From: Azospirillum sp.
GTDB taxonomy: Bacteria; Pseudomonadota; Alphaproteobacteria; CACIAM-22H2
Assembly (NCBI GenBank): GCA_020249045.1
Contig: JADCGK010000046.1
Location: 1 to 52,858, forward strand
Direction of reading: 5' to 3'
Length of the DNA: 52,858 bases
The notes under the pieces are model-generated. The model saw nothing but the letters and a program-made list of their open reading frames with translations. It had not been told where the DNA came from and ran no database searches. How positions within the stretch are numbered: the stretch's first letter is position 1; every line of letters starts with the position of its first letter. Positions 26,367-35,567 of the stretch are shown in pieces. A program made the position numbers and the translations under genes.

Positions 26367-27644
26367 TCAACCGTACACCAGATCGCGCAGGAACAGCGTG
26401 ATCCAAGGCACGTAGGTGATCACCATCAGGCACGAGAAGACGACCGCGATGAACACCACGAGGTAGGGGATCATCTTGTCGATCCCCACTTTGGCGACTT
26501 GGGCGGCCGCGAACAGGTTGACGCCGAAGGGCGGCGTGATCATCCCCAGCGCCAGATTGACGACCATGATCGTGCCGAAATGCACGGGGTCGATGCCGAA
26601 CTTCGCCGCGACAGGCGCCAGGATCGGCGCCAGCACGATGATCGACGCCGAGGTTTCGACGAACATCCCGACCACGAACAGGAACAGGTTCACGCCCAGG
26701 AGGTAAAGATCGGGCGTATCGAAAAGTTCCACCAGCCACTCCGCGATCCGGTCTGGCACGCCCTGGCGGTTCAGCAGCCACGAGAACAGCCCCGCGACGG
26801 CGATGATGAACATGATCGCCGCCGCCGCGCGCACCGATTTCACGAACACGGGGTAAAGGTCGGCGGGCTTGATTTCGCGGTACACGAACAGGCCCACGAC
26901 CAGCGCGTAAACGACCGCGACGACCGACGCTTCGGTCGGCGTGAACACGCCGCCGTAGATGCCGCCCAAAATCACCACCGGCATGGTCAGCGCCCAGAAC
27001 GCCTGACGCGTGGCGGCGAGGAAGCCCAATCGTCCGTCGCCGTCGTTCTTGCCCCACCCCATGATCCGGCACCAGATCAGCACCGTGACCATCAAGCCGC
27101 CGCCGATCAATATGCCGGGGCCGAAGCCGGAGATGAACAGTTCCGGGATCGAGGTTTGCGTGGCGACACCGTAAAGGATCATCGGGATCGACGGCGGGAT
27201 GATGACGCCGAGTTCGGCCGACGTCGCCTGCAGCGCCGCGGCGAAGGCGACCGGATAGCCGTGCTTGACGAGTGCCGGGATGAGGATCGCGCCGATGGCG
27301 AAGGTCGTAGCGACCGAGGAACCCGAAATCGCGGCGAAGATCATGCAAGTCAGCACGCAAGTGCAGGCGAGTCCGCCTTGCACGCCGCCGACGATCGACT
27401 TGGCGAATTCGACCAGACGCTTCGAAATTCCGCCGACGTCCATCAGGTTGCCGGCCAGGATGAAGAACGGGATCGCCGCCAGCGGGAACGAATCCAGGCG
27501 CACGAACATCTGCTGGGCGGCGACCAGCAGCGGGAAATTGGTGTGGAAATGGATGCCCGCGATGGCCGCGATACCGATGGCGATCGCGATGGGGACCGAC
27601 AGCACGAACAGCACGAGCATGACGGTCATCATGGTGCCCGTCAT
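26367..27644 (-). CDS. TRAP transporter large permease, DctM family
   Basis: A 425-residue inner-membrane protein with about twelve transmembrane helices. IPFFILAGNLMDVGGISKRL and the repeated counterpart after residue 300 (ASIIVLAPILAPVAAKFGID, then PVHFGTIMVVNLALGMITPP) are DctM hallmarks. It is the Na+-driven translocation subunit. Its start overlaps the end of the DctQ gene by 4 bases. With DctQ and DctP it forms a complete transporter for an organic acid. Confidence 0.93.
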   Translation of the reverse strand: MTGTMMTVMLVLFVLSVPIAIAIGIAAIAGIHFHTNFPLLVAAQQMFVRLDSFPLAAIPFFILAGNLMDVGGISKRLVEFAKSIVGGVQGGLACTCVLTCMIFAAISGSSVATTFAIGAILIPALVKHGYPVAFAAALQATSAELGVIIPPSIPMILYGVATQTSIPELFISGFGPGILIGGGLMVTVLIWCRIMGWGKNDGDGRLGFLAATRQAFWALTMPVVILGGIYGGVFTPTEASVVAVVYALVVGLFVYREIKPADLYPVFVKSVRAAAAIMFIIAVAGLFSWLLNRQGVPDRIAEWLVELFDTPDLYLLGVNLFLFVVGMFVETSASIIVLAPILAPVAAKFGIDPVHFGTIMVVNLALGMITPPFGVNLFAAAQVAKVGIDKMIPYLVVFIAVVFSCLMVITYVPWITLFLRDLVYG

Positions 27645-28147
27645 ACCGCGTTCTCCAATTCCTCGTTCAGGCGCGCGGGATCGAAATAATGCGCGAGGGC
27701 GGCGATCGCGCAAAACGCGGCACCGATGGGGATCGCCGCGTAGCCCCAGGCGATCGACACGTCGAGCCCGGCGAGATTCTGGAATTTGACTCGCTCGGCC
27801 ATCGCCCAGCCGAACCAGAACAGCACGGCCAGCACGGTCAGCGAACTCGCCAGTGCCAGCGTCTCCAGAAACCGGCGCATCAGTCCGGTCGAAACTTTGT
27901 GCGCAAGGTCGATCGACACAAGCGCACCGGTACGAAAGCAGCCGGCGAGGCCGACATAGCACATCCAGATCAGCGCCACGCGCACCAGCGCCTCGGACCA
28001 CGTCGCCGGGTCTTGGAACACGAAACGCGTGAGCACTTGCCAGAATCCGGCGGCGACCGCGACCGCGAGAGCCGCGACGGCCGTGGCCGTCGCGACTTGC
28101 GTGGTCAAGCGGTCGATCGCCAGAAGCAGGGCGGCGAGCGTCTTCAA
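27641..28147 (-). CDS. TRAP transporter small permease, DctQ family
   Basis: A 168-residue protein with four transmembrane helices. FWQVLTRFVFQDPATWSEAL and the following WMCYVGLAGCFRTGALVSID are the conserved DctQ segments. It forms the membrane complex with DctM, to which it is coupled by a 4-base overlap. It begins 13 bases after the stop of the DctP gene. Confidence 0.92.
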   Translation of the reverse strand: MKTLAALLLAIDRLTTQVATATAVAALAVAVAAGFWQVLTRFVFQDPATWSEALVRVALIWMCYVGLAGCFRTGALVSIDLAHKVSTGLMRRFLETLALASSLTVLAVLFWFGWAMAERVKFQNLAGLDVSIAWGYAAIPIGAAFCAIAALAHYFDPARLNEELENAV

Positions 28148-28160
28148 CGCCGCGCCGTCC

Positions 28161-29123
28161 TTACGGACGCCAAGCGCGGATGCGCTCGATGTTGGCGGCG
28201 CCGAACTCGCGGCCCCAGCCTTCCATCGCCGGGTTCATCGCCGACTGGAAGCCGGCCATGTCGACGGTGGTGGTGACGGTCATGCCGCGGCGGCGCAGCT
28301 CGTCGACGCCCGATTCCTCGTCCGCCGACACGCGCGCGCGGTTGGCGGCCTGGGCGGCCTTGGCGGCTTCGCGGAAGGCGGCCTTGTCCGCGTCGTTGAG
28401 GCGGTTCCACGCCGCGGGGCTCATCAGCAGCATCGCGGGCGAATAGACGTGGCGCGTCAGCGAGAGGTAGCGCTGCACCTGGTTCAGGTTGTTCGCCACG
28501 ATCACCGGGATGGGGTTTTCCTGACCGTCGACCGTGCCTTGCTGCAGGGCGGGCACGAGTTCGGAGAACGCCATTGGCGTGGGCAGGGCGCCCATCGTGC
28601 GGAAGGCCTGCATGTGGACTTGGTTTTCCATCGTGCGGACCTTGAGGCCGCGCACGTCGTCCGGCTTGGACACTTCGCGGCGCGAATTGGTCATGTTGCG
28701 GAAGCCGTTCTCCAGCCACGCCAGCGCGATGATGTTGCGCGCGGGGAAGCGGGCGAGCACGTCCTGGCCGATCTGGCTGTCGAGCACGCCGCGCGCGTGC
28801 GCGTAGTCGCGGAACAGGAACGGGATGTCGAAGATTCGCGTCTCGGGCACGAAGTTGCCCACCGGGCCGGTCGAGGTGATCGTCAGATCGCCCGTGCCGA
28901 TCTGCAGCGCTTCGATGTTCTCGCGCTCGTTGTCGTTGCGCTGGATGTTGACGCGGATGCGGTTGTTGGTGCGCCGCTCGATGTCTTCCTTGAACGCGAC
29001 GGCGCCGGCACCGTAATGGCTGTTGATCGGCAACGGATGGTTCATCGTCAGCGTGGTCTGCGCCGCGACGGGTGCGGCGAACGCCGCGACCAGCCCGACG
29101 AGGGCGAATTTGGCGAGCTTCAT
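28161..29123 (-). CDS. TRAP transporter substrate-binding protein, DctP family
   Basis: A 320-residue periplasmic protein. The signal peptide ends near PVAAQ. GLKVRTMENQVHMQAFRTMG contains the conserved Arg that grips the substrate carboxylate; MAFSELVPALQQGTVDGQEN follows. The start at 29123 begins the signal peptide and has GGGAGAGG just upstream. It lies 89 bases after the dioxygenase gene on the same strand, so all four may form one operon. The ligand is presumably an organic acid, identity unknown. Confidence 0.92.
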   Translation of the reverse strand: MKLAKFALVGLVAAFAAPVAAQTTLTMNHPLPINSHYGAGAVAFKEDIERRTNNRIRVNIQRNDNERENIEALQIGTGDLTITSTGPVGNFVPETRIFDIPFLFRDYAHARGVLDSQIGQDVLARFPARNIIALAWLENGFRNMTNSRREVSKPDDVRGLKVRTMENQVHMQAFRTMGALPTPMAFSELVPALQQGTVDGQENPIPVIVANNLNQVQRYLSLTRHVYSPAMLLMSPAAWNRLNDADKAAFREAAKAAQAANRARVSADEESGVDELRRRGMTVTTTVDMAGFQSAMNPAMEGWGREFGAANIERIRAWRP

Positions 29124-29212
29124 GGGGGTCCTCTCCCTGATCTTTTTTGCCGCGCGCCCGAGCTTGCGCACGCGGTTGCGGAATGGACCCTAGCGCGGAC
29201 GCGCGGGACCGC

Positions 29213-30055
29213 TCAAGCGGTGGTTTTCGCCGCCGCCAGTCCCGGCGGGCGGAACGAACGGTCGCGGAAGGCCGCGGCATCGCCGGTCGCGAATTTGACC
29301 CCGGCCGCCTTGATCGCGTCGTCCGATACCTTGTCGAGTTTCGTGTAACCGGGATGGTGATGGGGCACGAACGGGTCGTTGGCGGCCGCGTTGTAGCAGA
29401 ACAGCACCGTCCAGCGCCGGTCGGCGCTGCGGTTCTGGTCGCTGCGATGCATCACGTTGCAATGGAAAAACAGCGCATCGCCGGGATCGAGTTCGACGTG
29501 GACGCGCTCGTAGCGCTTGAGCATCCACTCGACGCGCTCGGCGTTGGCGCCGACCTGATCGCCGGGCAGCACGCCATGTTCGACGCGCCCCGCCTTGTGC
29601 GAACCGCGCAAGACCTGCAGGCAGCCATTGGCCTTGGTGGCCTTGTCGAGGGCGACCATCACGCTGGCCATGTCCGGCGCTAGACAGCCGTTGTGATACC
29701 AATAGCCGTAATCCTGATGCCATTCCCACGCGCCGCCCTCGTAGGGTTCCTTGGCCGTGAGTTTGGAATGGTAGTGATAGACCTCGCCGCCGATCATCTC
29801 CTCGACCGTGTCGACCACCCGCGCCGAGCGCGCGGCGAGGCCGTAGACGCTGTCGCCCGGGTGATTCCACAGCGCCATTTTCGTGGCTTTGCCCTCGGCG
29901 TCGCGCCGGTCGTAGAAATGCGCCGCGATCTGCGGATCGCGTTCGATCGCCTCGCGCAGAATGTCCGTTTCGGTCGGATCGAAAAGCCCGCGCACGATCA
30001 CGTAGCCGTCGCGTTCGTAGGCCGCGCGCTGCGCGGGCGTGAAGATCGAAGCCAT
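29213..30055 (-). CDS. Phytanoyl-CoA dioxygenase (PhyH) family Fe(II)/2-oxoglutarate oxygenase
   Basis: A 280-residue cytoplasmic oxygenase. The iron ligands are His113 and Asp115 in EWHQDYGYWYHNG and probably His203 in CNVMHRSDQNRS; Arg209 is placed to bind 2-oxoglutarate. These motifs are typical of PhyH and ectoine-hydroxylase-like enzymes. GGGGGAA precedes the ATG at a normal distance. It lies upstream of dctPQM on the same strand, which suggests that the imported compound is its substrate, but this is inference. Confidence 0.87.
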   Translation of the reverse strand: MASIFTPAQRAAYERDGYVIVRGLFDPTETDILREAIERDPQIAAHFYDRRDAEGKATKMALWNHPGDSVYGLAARSARVVDTVEEMIGGEVYHYHSKLTAKEPYEGGAWEWHQDYGYWYHNGCLAPDMASVMVALDKATKANGCLQVLRGSHKAGRVEHGVLPGDQVGANAERVEWMLKRYERVHVELDPGDALFFHCNVMHRSDQNRSADRRWTVLFCYNAAANDPFVPHHHPGYTKLDKVSDDAIKAAGVKFATGDAAAFRDRSFRPPGLAAAKTTA

Positions 30056-30126
30056 GGACGGTTCCCCCGATGCGGTTTTCCGCAGTGTGGAACGATCGCC
30101 GGGGCGCACGCAAGACGCCTGCAACG

Positions 30127-30157
30127 CAAAACGGCCCCGGATCGCTCCGGGGCCGTT
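30127..30157 (-). terminator. Rho-independent terminator of glnA
   Basis: A perfect 12-base stem with a 4-base loop (AACGGCCCCGGA, loop, TCCGGGGCCGTT) lies downstream of glnA. Read on the minus strand it ends in TTTT. It separates glnA from the dioxygenase-TRAP cluster. Confidence 0.8.
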
Positions 30158-30185
30158 CGCGTGACGCGAGACCGGAAGAGGGGTC

Positions 30186-31595
30186 TCAGACCGAGTAGTA
30201 CATCTGGAACTCGATCGGGTGCGGGGTGTGCTCGAAGGCGTACACCTCCTCCATCTTCAGCTCGATGTAGCTGTCGATGAAGTCGTCGGTGAACACGCCG
30301 CCGGCCTTGAGGAACCCGCGGTTCTTGTCGAGGTTCTGCAGCGCTTCGCGCAAGCTGCCGCACACCGTCGGAACCTTCTTCAGTTCGGCCGGCGGCAGGT
30401 CGTACAGGTTCTTGTCCATGGCTTCGCCCGGATGGATCTTGTTCTTGATCCCGTCGAGGCCGGCCATGAGCATCGCCGAGAAGCCCAGATACGGGTTCGC
30501 GGTCGGGTCGGGGAAGCGCACTTCCACGCGCTTGGCCTTCGGGCCCATGCCGAACGGAATGCGGCACGACGCCGAGCGGTTGCGCGCCGAGTAGGCGAGC
30601 AGCACCGGCGCTTCGAAGCCCGGGATCAGGCGCTTGTAGGAGTTCGTCGACGCGTTGGTGAACGCGTTGATCGCCTTGGCGTGCTTGATGATGCCGCCGA
30701 TGTAGTAAAGCGCGGTTTCCGACAGGTCCGCGTAGCCGTTGCCCGCGAAGAGCGGCTTGCCCTTCTTCCAGATCGACTGGTGCACGTGCATGCCCGAACC
30801 GTTGTCGCCCTTGATGGGCTTGGGCATGAACGTCGCGGTCTTGCCGTACTGGGCGGCGACGTTGTGGACGACGTACTTGTAGATCTGGCAGCCGTCGGCG
30901 GCCTTGACCATCGTCGAGAACTTGTTGCCGAGCTCGTGCTGCGAGGGCGCCACTTCATGGTGGTGCTTCTCGATATCGAGGCCCATGTCCTTCATGACGG
31001 TGAGCATTTCGGCGCGCAGGTCCGCACCGCTGTCCACCGGCGGAACCGGGAAGTAGCCGCCCTTGATCGGCGGACGGTGGCCGAGGTTGCCGTCGGGATA
31101 CTTCTTGTCGGTGACGTAGGGGCCTTCCTCGGAATCGATCTCGACCGAGGTCTTGTTCATCGACACCTTGAAGCGGACGTCGTCGAACACGAAGAACTCG
31201 ATTTCCGGACCGAAGAACGCCGTGTCGCCGATGCCCGTTTCCTTGACGTAGGCTTCGGCCTTCTTGGCGATGCCGCGCGGATCGCGGTTGTAGGGCTGGC
31301 CCGTGCCCGGCTCGTAGACGTCGCACATGATCGTCATCGAGGGTTGGGCGGCGAACGGATCCATGACGGCCGTCGTCGGGTCGGGGATCAGCGTCATGTC
31401 GGATTCGTTGATCGCCTTCCAGCCGGCGATCGACGAGCCGTCGAACATGATGCCTTCCTCGAACGTCTCCTCGGTGATGGTCTCCACCGCGTGGGCGAGG
31501 TGCTGCAACTTGCCGCGCGGATCGGTGAAGCGCAGGTCGACGTACTTGCAGCCGTTGTCCTTGATCTTTTTCAGGACGGTCTTGGGATCCGACAT
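30186..31595 (-). CDS. glnA: Glutamine synthetase, type I
   Basis: The 469-residue enzyme that makes glutamine from glutamate, ammonia and ATP. The N-terminal beta-grasp ([11 protein letters not shown]-like [16 protein letters not shown]) is followed by the catalytic domain with [24 protein letters not shown] and NRSASCRIP. Tyr398 in NLYDLPPAE is the adenylylation site used by GlnE, so activity is covalently controlled. AGGAAAGAGG precedes the ATG. It lies 57 bases after glnB on the same strand, probably sharing the sigma-54-type promoter in front of glnB. Confidence 0.97.
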   Translation of the reverse strand: MSDPKTVLKKIKDNGCKYVDLRFTDPRGKLQHLAHAVETITEETFEEGIMFDGSSIAGWKAINESDMTLIPDPTTAVMDPFAAQPSMTIMCDVYEPGTGQPYNRDPRGIAKKAEAYVKETGIGDTAFFGPEIEFFVFDDVRFKVSMNKTSVEIDSEEGPYVTDKKYPDGNLGHRPPIKGGYFPVPPVDSGADLRAEMLTVMKDMGLDIEKHHHEVAPSQHELGNKFSTMVKAADGCQIYKYVVHNVAAQYGKTATFMPKPIKGDNGSGMHVHQSIWKKGKPLFAGNGYADLSETALYYIGGIIKHAKAINAFTNASTNSYKRLIPGFEAPVLLAYSARNRSASCRIPFGMGPKAKRVEVRFPDPTANPYLGFSAMLMAGLDGIKNKIHPGEAMDKNLYDLPPAELKKVPTVCGSLREALQNLDKNRGFLKAGGVFTDDFIDSYIELKMEEVYAFEHTPHPIEFQMYYSV

Positions 31596-31652
31596 AGCCT
31601 CTTTCCTGTGTTGGGCCCGCCGATGAACGGTCGGGCGGGTTGAAACGGTGAA

Positions 31653-32066
<414 letters not shown>

Positions 32067-32071
32067 TCAGC

Positions 32072-32091
32072 AAAGCACGCCCCATGCCAAG
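32072..32091 (-). promoter_or_regulatory. Sigma-54-type promoter of glnB-glnA
   Basis: On the minus strand the sequence reads CTTGGCATGGGGCGTGCTTT. GG and GC are separated by 10 bases as required for -24/-12 elements (consensus TGGCAC-N5-TTGCW). It lies about 80 bases before the glnB start. NtrC-type sites are not obvious upstream. Nitrogen-limited transcription is inferred. Confidence 0.6.
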
Positions 32092-32186
32092 CCCCCTCCG
32101 ACCGGCCGGGCGGAGAGTCAGTGATTCGCCATGACCCGCCCGAAAAACCGGCGCGATTTCGCCCAATTTTTGATCTAAATGCCCTT

Positions 32187-33380
32187 TCATTGGGCGTTTC
32201 GGATCGAGTTCTTGGCCAAGCTCGTCCGGATCCGGCGCATCGCTTCGCGGATGTTTTCGGTCGAATTGGCGTAGGAAAAACGGAGATATCCCTCGCCATG
32301 GGCGCCGAAGGCGGTGCCGGACAGAACCGCGACGCCCGAATCCTCGAGCAGCAGCGTTTCCATTTGCCGGCTGGTCAGGCCGGTGCCGGTGATGTTTGGG
32401 AAGGCGTAGAACGCCCCGCCGGGTTCGACGCATTTGAAACCCGGCACGGCGTTGAGTTCGTCGACGATCACCCGCCGGCGCTCGGCGAAGGCTTTGACCA
32501 TATCGCGTACCGCATCTTGCGGCCCGTCGAGCGCGGCCATGCCCGCGTATTGCGCGGCGGCGTTGACGCACGAATGGCAGTTGATCGCCAGCCGTTCGGC
32601 CTGCCCGACGATCGCTTTGGGCCACACCGAATAGCCCATGCGCCAGCCGGTCATCGCGTAGGTCTTCGACCAGCCGTCGAGCAGGATCAACCGGTCCCGG
32701 ATTTCCGGGTAGGACAGCAGCGAAACATGCGGCCGCCCGTCATAGGTCATCTGGCCGTAGATTTCGTCCGACATGATCGCGCAGTTCGGGAAGTTCGCGA
32801 GGCCTGCGACCAGCTTGTCGATCTCGGCCTTGGGCGTCACGCCGCCGGTCGGATTGGCCGGCGAATTGACGATCAGCAAGCGCGTTTTGGGGGTCAGTCG
32901 CGCGAGCACGTCCTCGGCGGCGAAGGCGAAGCCGTTCTTTTCGAGCAGCGGCAACGGCACCGGCGTGGCGCCCGAGAATTTGATGACGCTCTCGTAGATG
33001 GGGAAACCCGGGTTGGGGTAGACGATCTCCGCCCCGGGCTCACCGAACATCACGATCGCGAAGAACATCGTGACCTTGCCGCCCGGCACGATCAGCACGT
33101 TGCCCGGATCGATCTCGACCGCCAAGCGCTTGTGCAGATCGCGCGCGACCGCCTCGCGCAGCGGCAGTATCCCGTTGGCCGGGGTATAGCCGTGATGGCC
33201 ATCGCGCAGGGCCTTGATCGCGGCCTCGACGATATGCGGCGGGGTCAGGAAATCGGGCTGCCCGATCCCCAGATTGACGATGGATTTGCCCTTGGCTTCG
33301 AGCGCTTTGGCGCGTGCCAGCACCTCGAAAGCGGTTTCGGTACCCAGGCGCGACATGCGCTCGGCCAATTGCAGGGACAT
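32187..33380 (-). CDS. PLP-dependent aminotransferase, class I (aspartate aminotransferase-like)
   Basis: A 397-residue fold-type I aminotransferase. Lys239 in DGWSKTYAMTGWRMGY forms the Schiff base with PLP; NSPANPTGG and the Asp of IMSDEIYG are the usual cofactor contacts, and the C-terminal LRFSYANSTENI carries the carboxylate-binding Arg. The best match is the AspC/alanine-type subgroup; substrate specificity is not certain. GGAGAA lies upstream of the start. It is on the same strand as glnB-glnA, separated by the sigma-54-type promoter. Confidence 0.9.
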   Translation of the reverse strand: MSLQLAERMSRLGTETAFEVLARAKALEAKGKSIVNLGIGQPDFLTPPHIVEAAIKALRDGHHGYTPANGILPLREAVARDLHKRLAVEIDPGNVLIVPGGKVTMFFAIVMFGEPGAEIVYPNPGFPIYESVIKFSGATPVPLPLLEKNGFAFAAEDVLARLTPKTRLLIVNSPANPTGGVTPKAEIDKLVAGLANFPNCAIMSDEIYGQMTYDGRPHVSLLSYPEIRDRLILLDGWSKTYAMTGWRMGYSVWPKAIVGQAERLAINCHSCVNAAAQYAGMAALDGPQDAVRDMVKAFAERRRVIVDELNAVPGFKCVEPGGAFYAFPNITGTGLTSRQMETLLLEDSGVAVLSGTAFGAHGEGYLRFSYANSTENIREAMRRIRTSLAKNSIRNAQ

Positions 33381-33453
33381 GGGGCGTGTTCTCCGGTCGA
33401 GGGGCGGTTCTTGGGCCAGGGGCGTAGCACGAGGACGGTCCCGCCGGTAAGCC

Positions 33454-33482
33454 TTGCGTTGGGGGGCGGGACGGCGCTACAA
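33454..33482 (+). promoter_or_regulatory. Candidate promoter of tRNA-His
   Basis: TTGCGT and CTACAA are separated by 17 bases and end 14 bases before the tRNA 5' end. Position and spacing are right for a sigma-70-type promoter; the -10 match is modest. Confidence 0.4.
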
Positions 33483-33495
33483 ACCGCTCCGCTGT

Positions 33496-33572
33496 GGCGG
33501 GCGTAGCTCAGTTGGTAGAGCACCTGGTTGTGGTCCTGGTTGTCGCGGGTTCGAGCCCCGTCGCTCGCCCCA
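33496..33572 (+). tRNA. tRNA-His (anticodon GTG)
   Basis: A full cloverleaf with acceptor stem GCGGGCG/CGCTCGC (33497-33503 and 33562-33568), D arm, anticodon GTG at 33530-33532, T arm with TTCGAGC, and encoded CCA (33570-33572). G at 33496 (position -1) and C73 at 33569 are the identity pair of bacterial tRNA-His. The anticodon stem CCTGG/CCTGG has a T-T mismatch (33525 and 33537) in its centre, which is unusual. Confidence 0.92.
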
Positions 33573-33615
33573 GCCCTTTCTCAAGTCCTTCGCGAAATTG
33601 ACGGTTCGGCGCCGG

Positions 33616-33631
33616 CGGGGGTGTACCCCCG
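33616..33631 (+). terminator. Possible hairpin downstream of tRNA-His
   Basis: CGGGGG, loop TGTA, CCCCCG forms a 6-base GC stem 44 bases after the tRNA. There is no T-run after it, so it is a weak terminator candidate or an RNA-processing structure. Confidence 0.3.
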
Positions 33632-33672
33632 GTTGCCGTATCGCGCGGTGACCGTTAATACTGCGCCCCATC

Positions 33673-35001
33673 ATGCCGCCGCGCGCGCCGAAATACGCCA
33701 AAGTCGCCCAGGCCGATCTCGACGCGGCGATCAAGCTGCACGAAAAACTGCTGGCCAAGCAGACCGGCGGCAAGCGGTTGGTGTTGCCCTTCCATACGCT
33801 CGAGCGGCTGGTGTTCGCGGGCAAGGTGCTCAACGAGGCCGAATTCGTCGGCAGCCGCATGTCCGAGGCCGATTTCCAAGGCGCCAAACTCGAGCGCGCG
33901 AATTTCTTCGGCGCGGTTCTGACGCGCGCCAATCTGCGCAACGCGGACCTGCAGCGCGCGGACTTGCGCGGCGCGAGTCTGAAAGGGGCCAATCTGGAGA
34001 GCGCCAATCTGCGTCAGGCCGACATCCGCGACGGCTTCATCATCGTGCCCGACGACAACGGCAATTTCGACTTCGCCAGCGCGGAGCGCAAATCGGCGGA
34101 AATCGACGAGGCCTCGTTCAGCCGCGCCAATCTGACCGAAGCGAAGGTCGCGCGCGCCTTCGGCCGGCGCACCGACCTCACCAATTGCATCATGCGCAAC
34201 GCCAACCTTGCGGGTGCGGATCTCTCCAATTCCGATCTCACCGGCGTCGTGTTGACCGGTGCCGACCTGACCGAAACCAATCTTTCGAACTGCATCCTGC
34301 AAGGCGCCGTGCTGGCGGGTGCTTTCCTCAACAACACCAAGCTCGACGGCGCCGATCTGACCGCCGCGCAGTTCAGCAAAAAGGATTTCGAGAAGTCCGA
34401 CACCCGCAAGGCGATCCTGCCCAAATCCCTCGACGAAATGGGCCTGCAGCTTGGCCAGATCGTGCTTGCGCATTTCGACTGGTTGCAGAGCGCGGGCGCC
34501 GCGGGCGCGCAAGCCGTGCTCGACGCGATCGACATGACCGGCCTGGACGCCAACGGCCTCAATCTGTCCGCCGGCCGGATCAAGCGCGCCACGTTGATCG
34601 ACGCCCAGCTTCAGAGCGGCAAGTTCCAGATGACCGATCTGTCGGGCACGAACCTCGCGGGCGCCAATCTCGCCTCGGCCGATCTGCGCGGCGCGACGCT
34701 CGACAAATGCATCCTCAACGGCGCCGACCTGTCCAACGCCGACCTCACCAGCATGCCGCTGCCCACGACGGCGACGGGCCGCTGGCCCACGCGCGTTCGC
34801 GGCGCGCAGTTGCACAGGGCCGATCTGCGCGGCGCCAAGCTCGCCGAGTGCGACTTTTCGGAGTCGATCTTCCGGCAGGCGGATCTGCGCGGCGCCGATT
34901 TGACCGATTGCAAGCTCGTCGATTGCGATTTGAGCGGCGCCGATCTGCGCGACGCGATCGTCGACGGCGTGGATTTCCGCGGCGCGATCGGCCGCCTTTA
35001 G
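33673..35001 (+). CDS. Pentapeptide-repeat protein
   Basis: A 442-residue protein made largely of A(D/N)Lxx repeats in three blocks: about residues 55-115, 150-240 and 300-440. These fold into right-handed quadrilateral beta helices. Between the blocks are a spacer (VPDDNGNFDFASAERK) and a helical insert around residues 240-290 with LDEMGLQLGQIVLAHFDWLQ, which resembles neither repeat nor known catalytic motif. There is no signal peptide. Some pentapeptide proteins mimic DNA and protect gyrase; nothing here shows that function. It is followed 9 bases later by a flavin reductase gene. Confidence 0.85.
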   Translation: MPPRAPKYAKVAQADLDAAIKLHEKLLAKQTGGKRLVLPFHTLERLVFAGKVLNEAEFVGSRMSEADFQGAKLERANFFGAVLTRANLRNADLQRADLRGASLKGANLESANLRQADIRDGFIIVPDDNGNFDFASAERKSAEIDEASFSRANLTEAKVARAFGRRTDLTNCIMRNANLAGADLSNSDLTGVVLTGADLTETNLSNCILQGAVLAGAFLNNTKLDGADLTAAQFSKKDFEKSDTRKAILPKSLDEMGLQLGQIVLAHFDWLQSAGAAGAQAVLDAIDMTGLDANGLNLSAGRIKRATLIDAQLQSGKFQMTDLSGTNLAGANLASADLRGATLDKCILNGADLSNADLTSMPLPTTATGRWPTRVRGAQLHRADLRGAKLAECDFSESIFRQADLRGADLTDCKLVDCDLSGADLRDAIVDGVDFRGAIGRL

Positions 35002-35009
35002 GAGCGAAC

Positions 35010-35567
35010 ATGACAAAAATCTTGGGGATTGCCGGGTCGCTGCGGGCGAAGTCGTACAACAAGGCTCTGCTGGCCCACGCCGCAAAGGCCGCGCCCGAGG
35101 GCGTGACGGTCGAGATTTTCGACCTGCGCCCGATCCCCTTTTTCGACGAGGACTTGGAGGCGCAAGGCTATCCCGAACCGGTCGCGCGCCTGCACGCGGC
35201 GGTGGCCGCCGCCGACGGCGTTCTGATCGCCACACCCGAGTACAATTCGGGCATTCCCGGCGTGCTCAAGAACGCGCTCGATTGGATGTCGCGTCCGCCG
35301 GGCAGCGCGAGTGCCGCGGGCAAACCGGTCGCCCTGATGGGCGCGTCGCCCGGGTCGATGGCGACGGGGCGCGCGCAAGCCTCGGTCGCGCCCGTGCTGT
35401 TGGGCATGGGCATGCTGCCGCTGACCGGTGCCGGCGTGGCGATCCCCAACGCGGGGACGGCGTTCGACGCATCGGGCGCGCTGACCGACGCGCGCGCCCA
35501 AGCGGCCGTGGCCAAATGCCTGACCGCCTTCGCCGCGTGGATCGCGCGGCTCAAGCCACGTACCTGA
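35010..35567 (+). CDS. NADPH-dependent FMN reductase (flavodoxin-like quinone/chromate reductase)
   Basis: A 185-residue flavodoxin-fold protein. ILGIAGSLRAKSYNKALLAH is the FMN-phosphate loop and ATPEYNSGIPGVLKNALDWM with SRP is the family signature shared with YieF/ChrR and ArsH-like enzymes. It transfers two electrons from NAD(P)H to quinones or flavins. The start has GGAGCG at a good distance and follows the pentapeptide-repeat gene by 8 bases, so they are probably cotranscribed. The last 17 bases overlap the DUF1194 gene on the other strand. Confidence 0.9.
   Translation: MTKILGIAGSLRAKSYNKALLAHAAKAAPEGVTVEIFDLRPIPFFDEDLEAQGYPEPVARLHAAVAAADGVLIATPEYNSGIPGVLKNALDWMSRPPGSASAAGKPVALMGASPGSMATGRAQASVAPVLLGMGMLPLTGAGVAIPNAGTAFDASGALTDARAQAAVAKCLTAFAAWIARLKPRT

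Noticed and set aside
31596-31652. Attenuator-like inverted repeat between glnB and glnA
   Set aside because: The CCCGCC/GGCGGG arms pair only partly and no T-run follows, so it is not a convincing terminator or regulatory structure.
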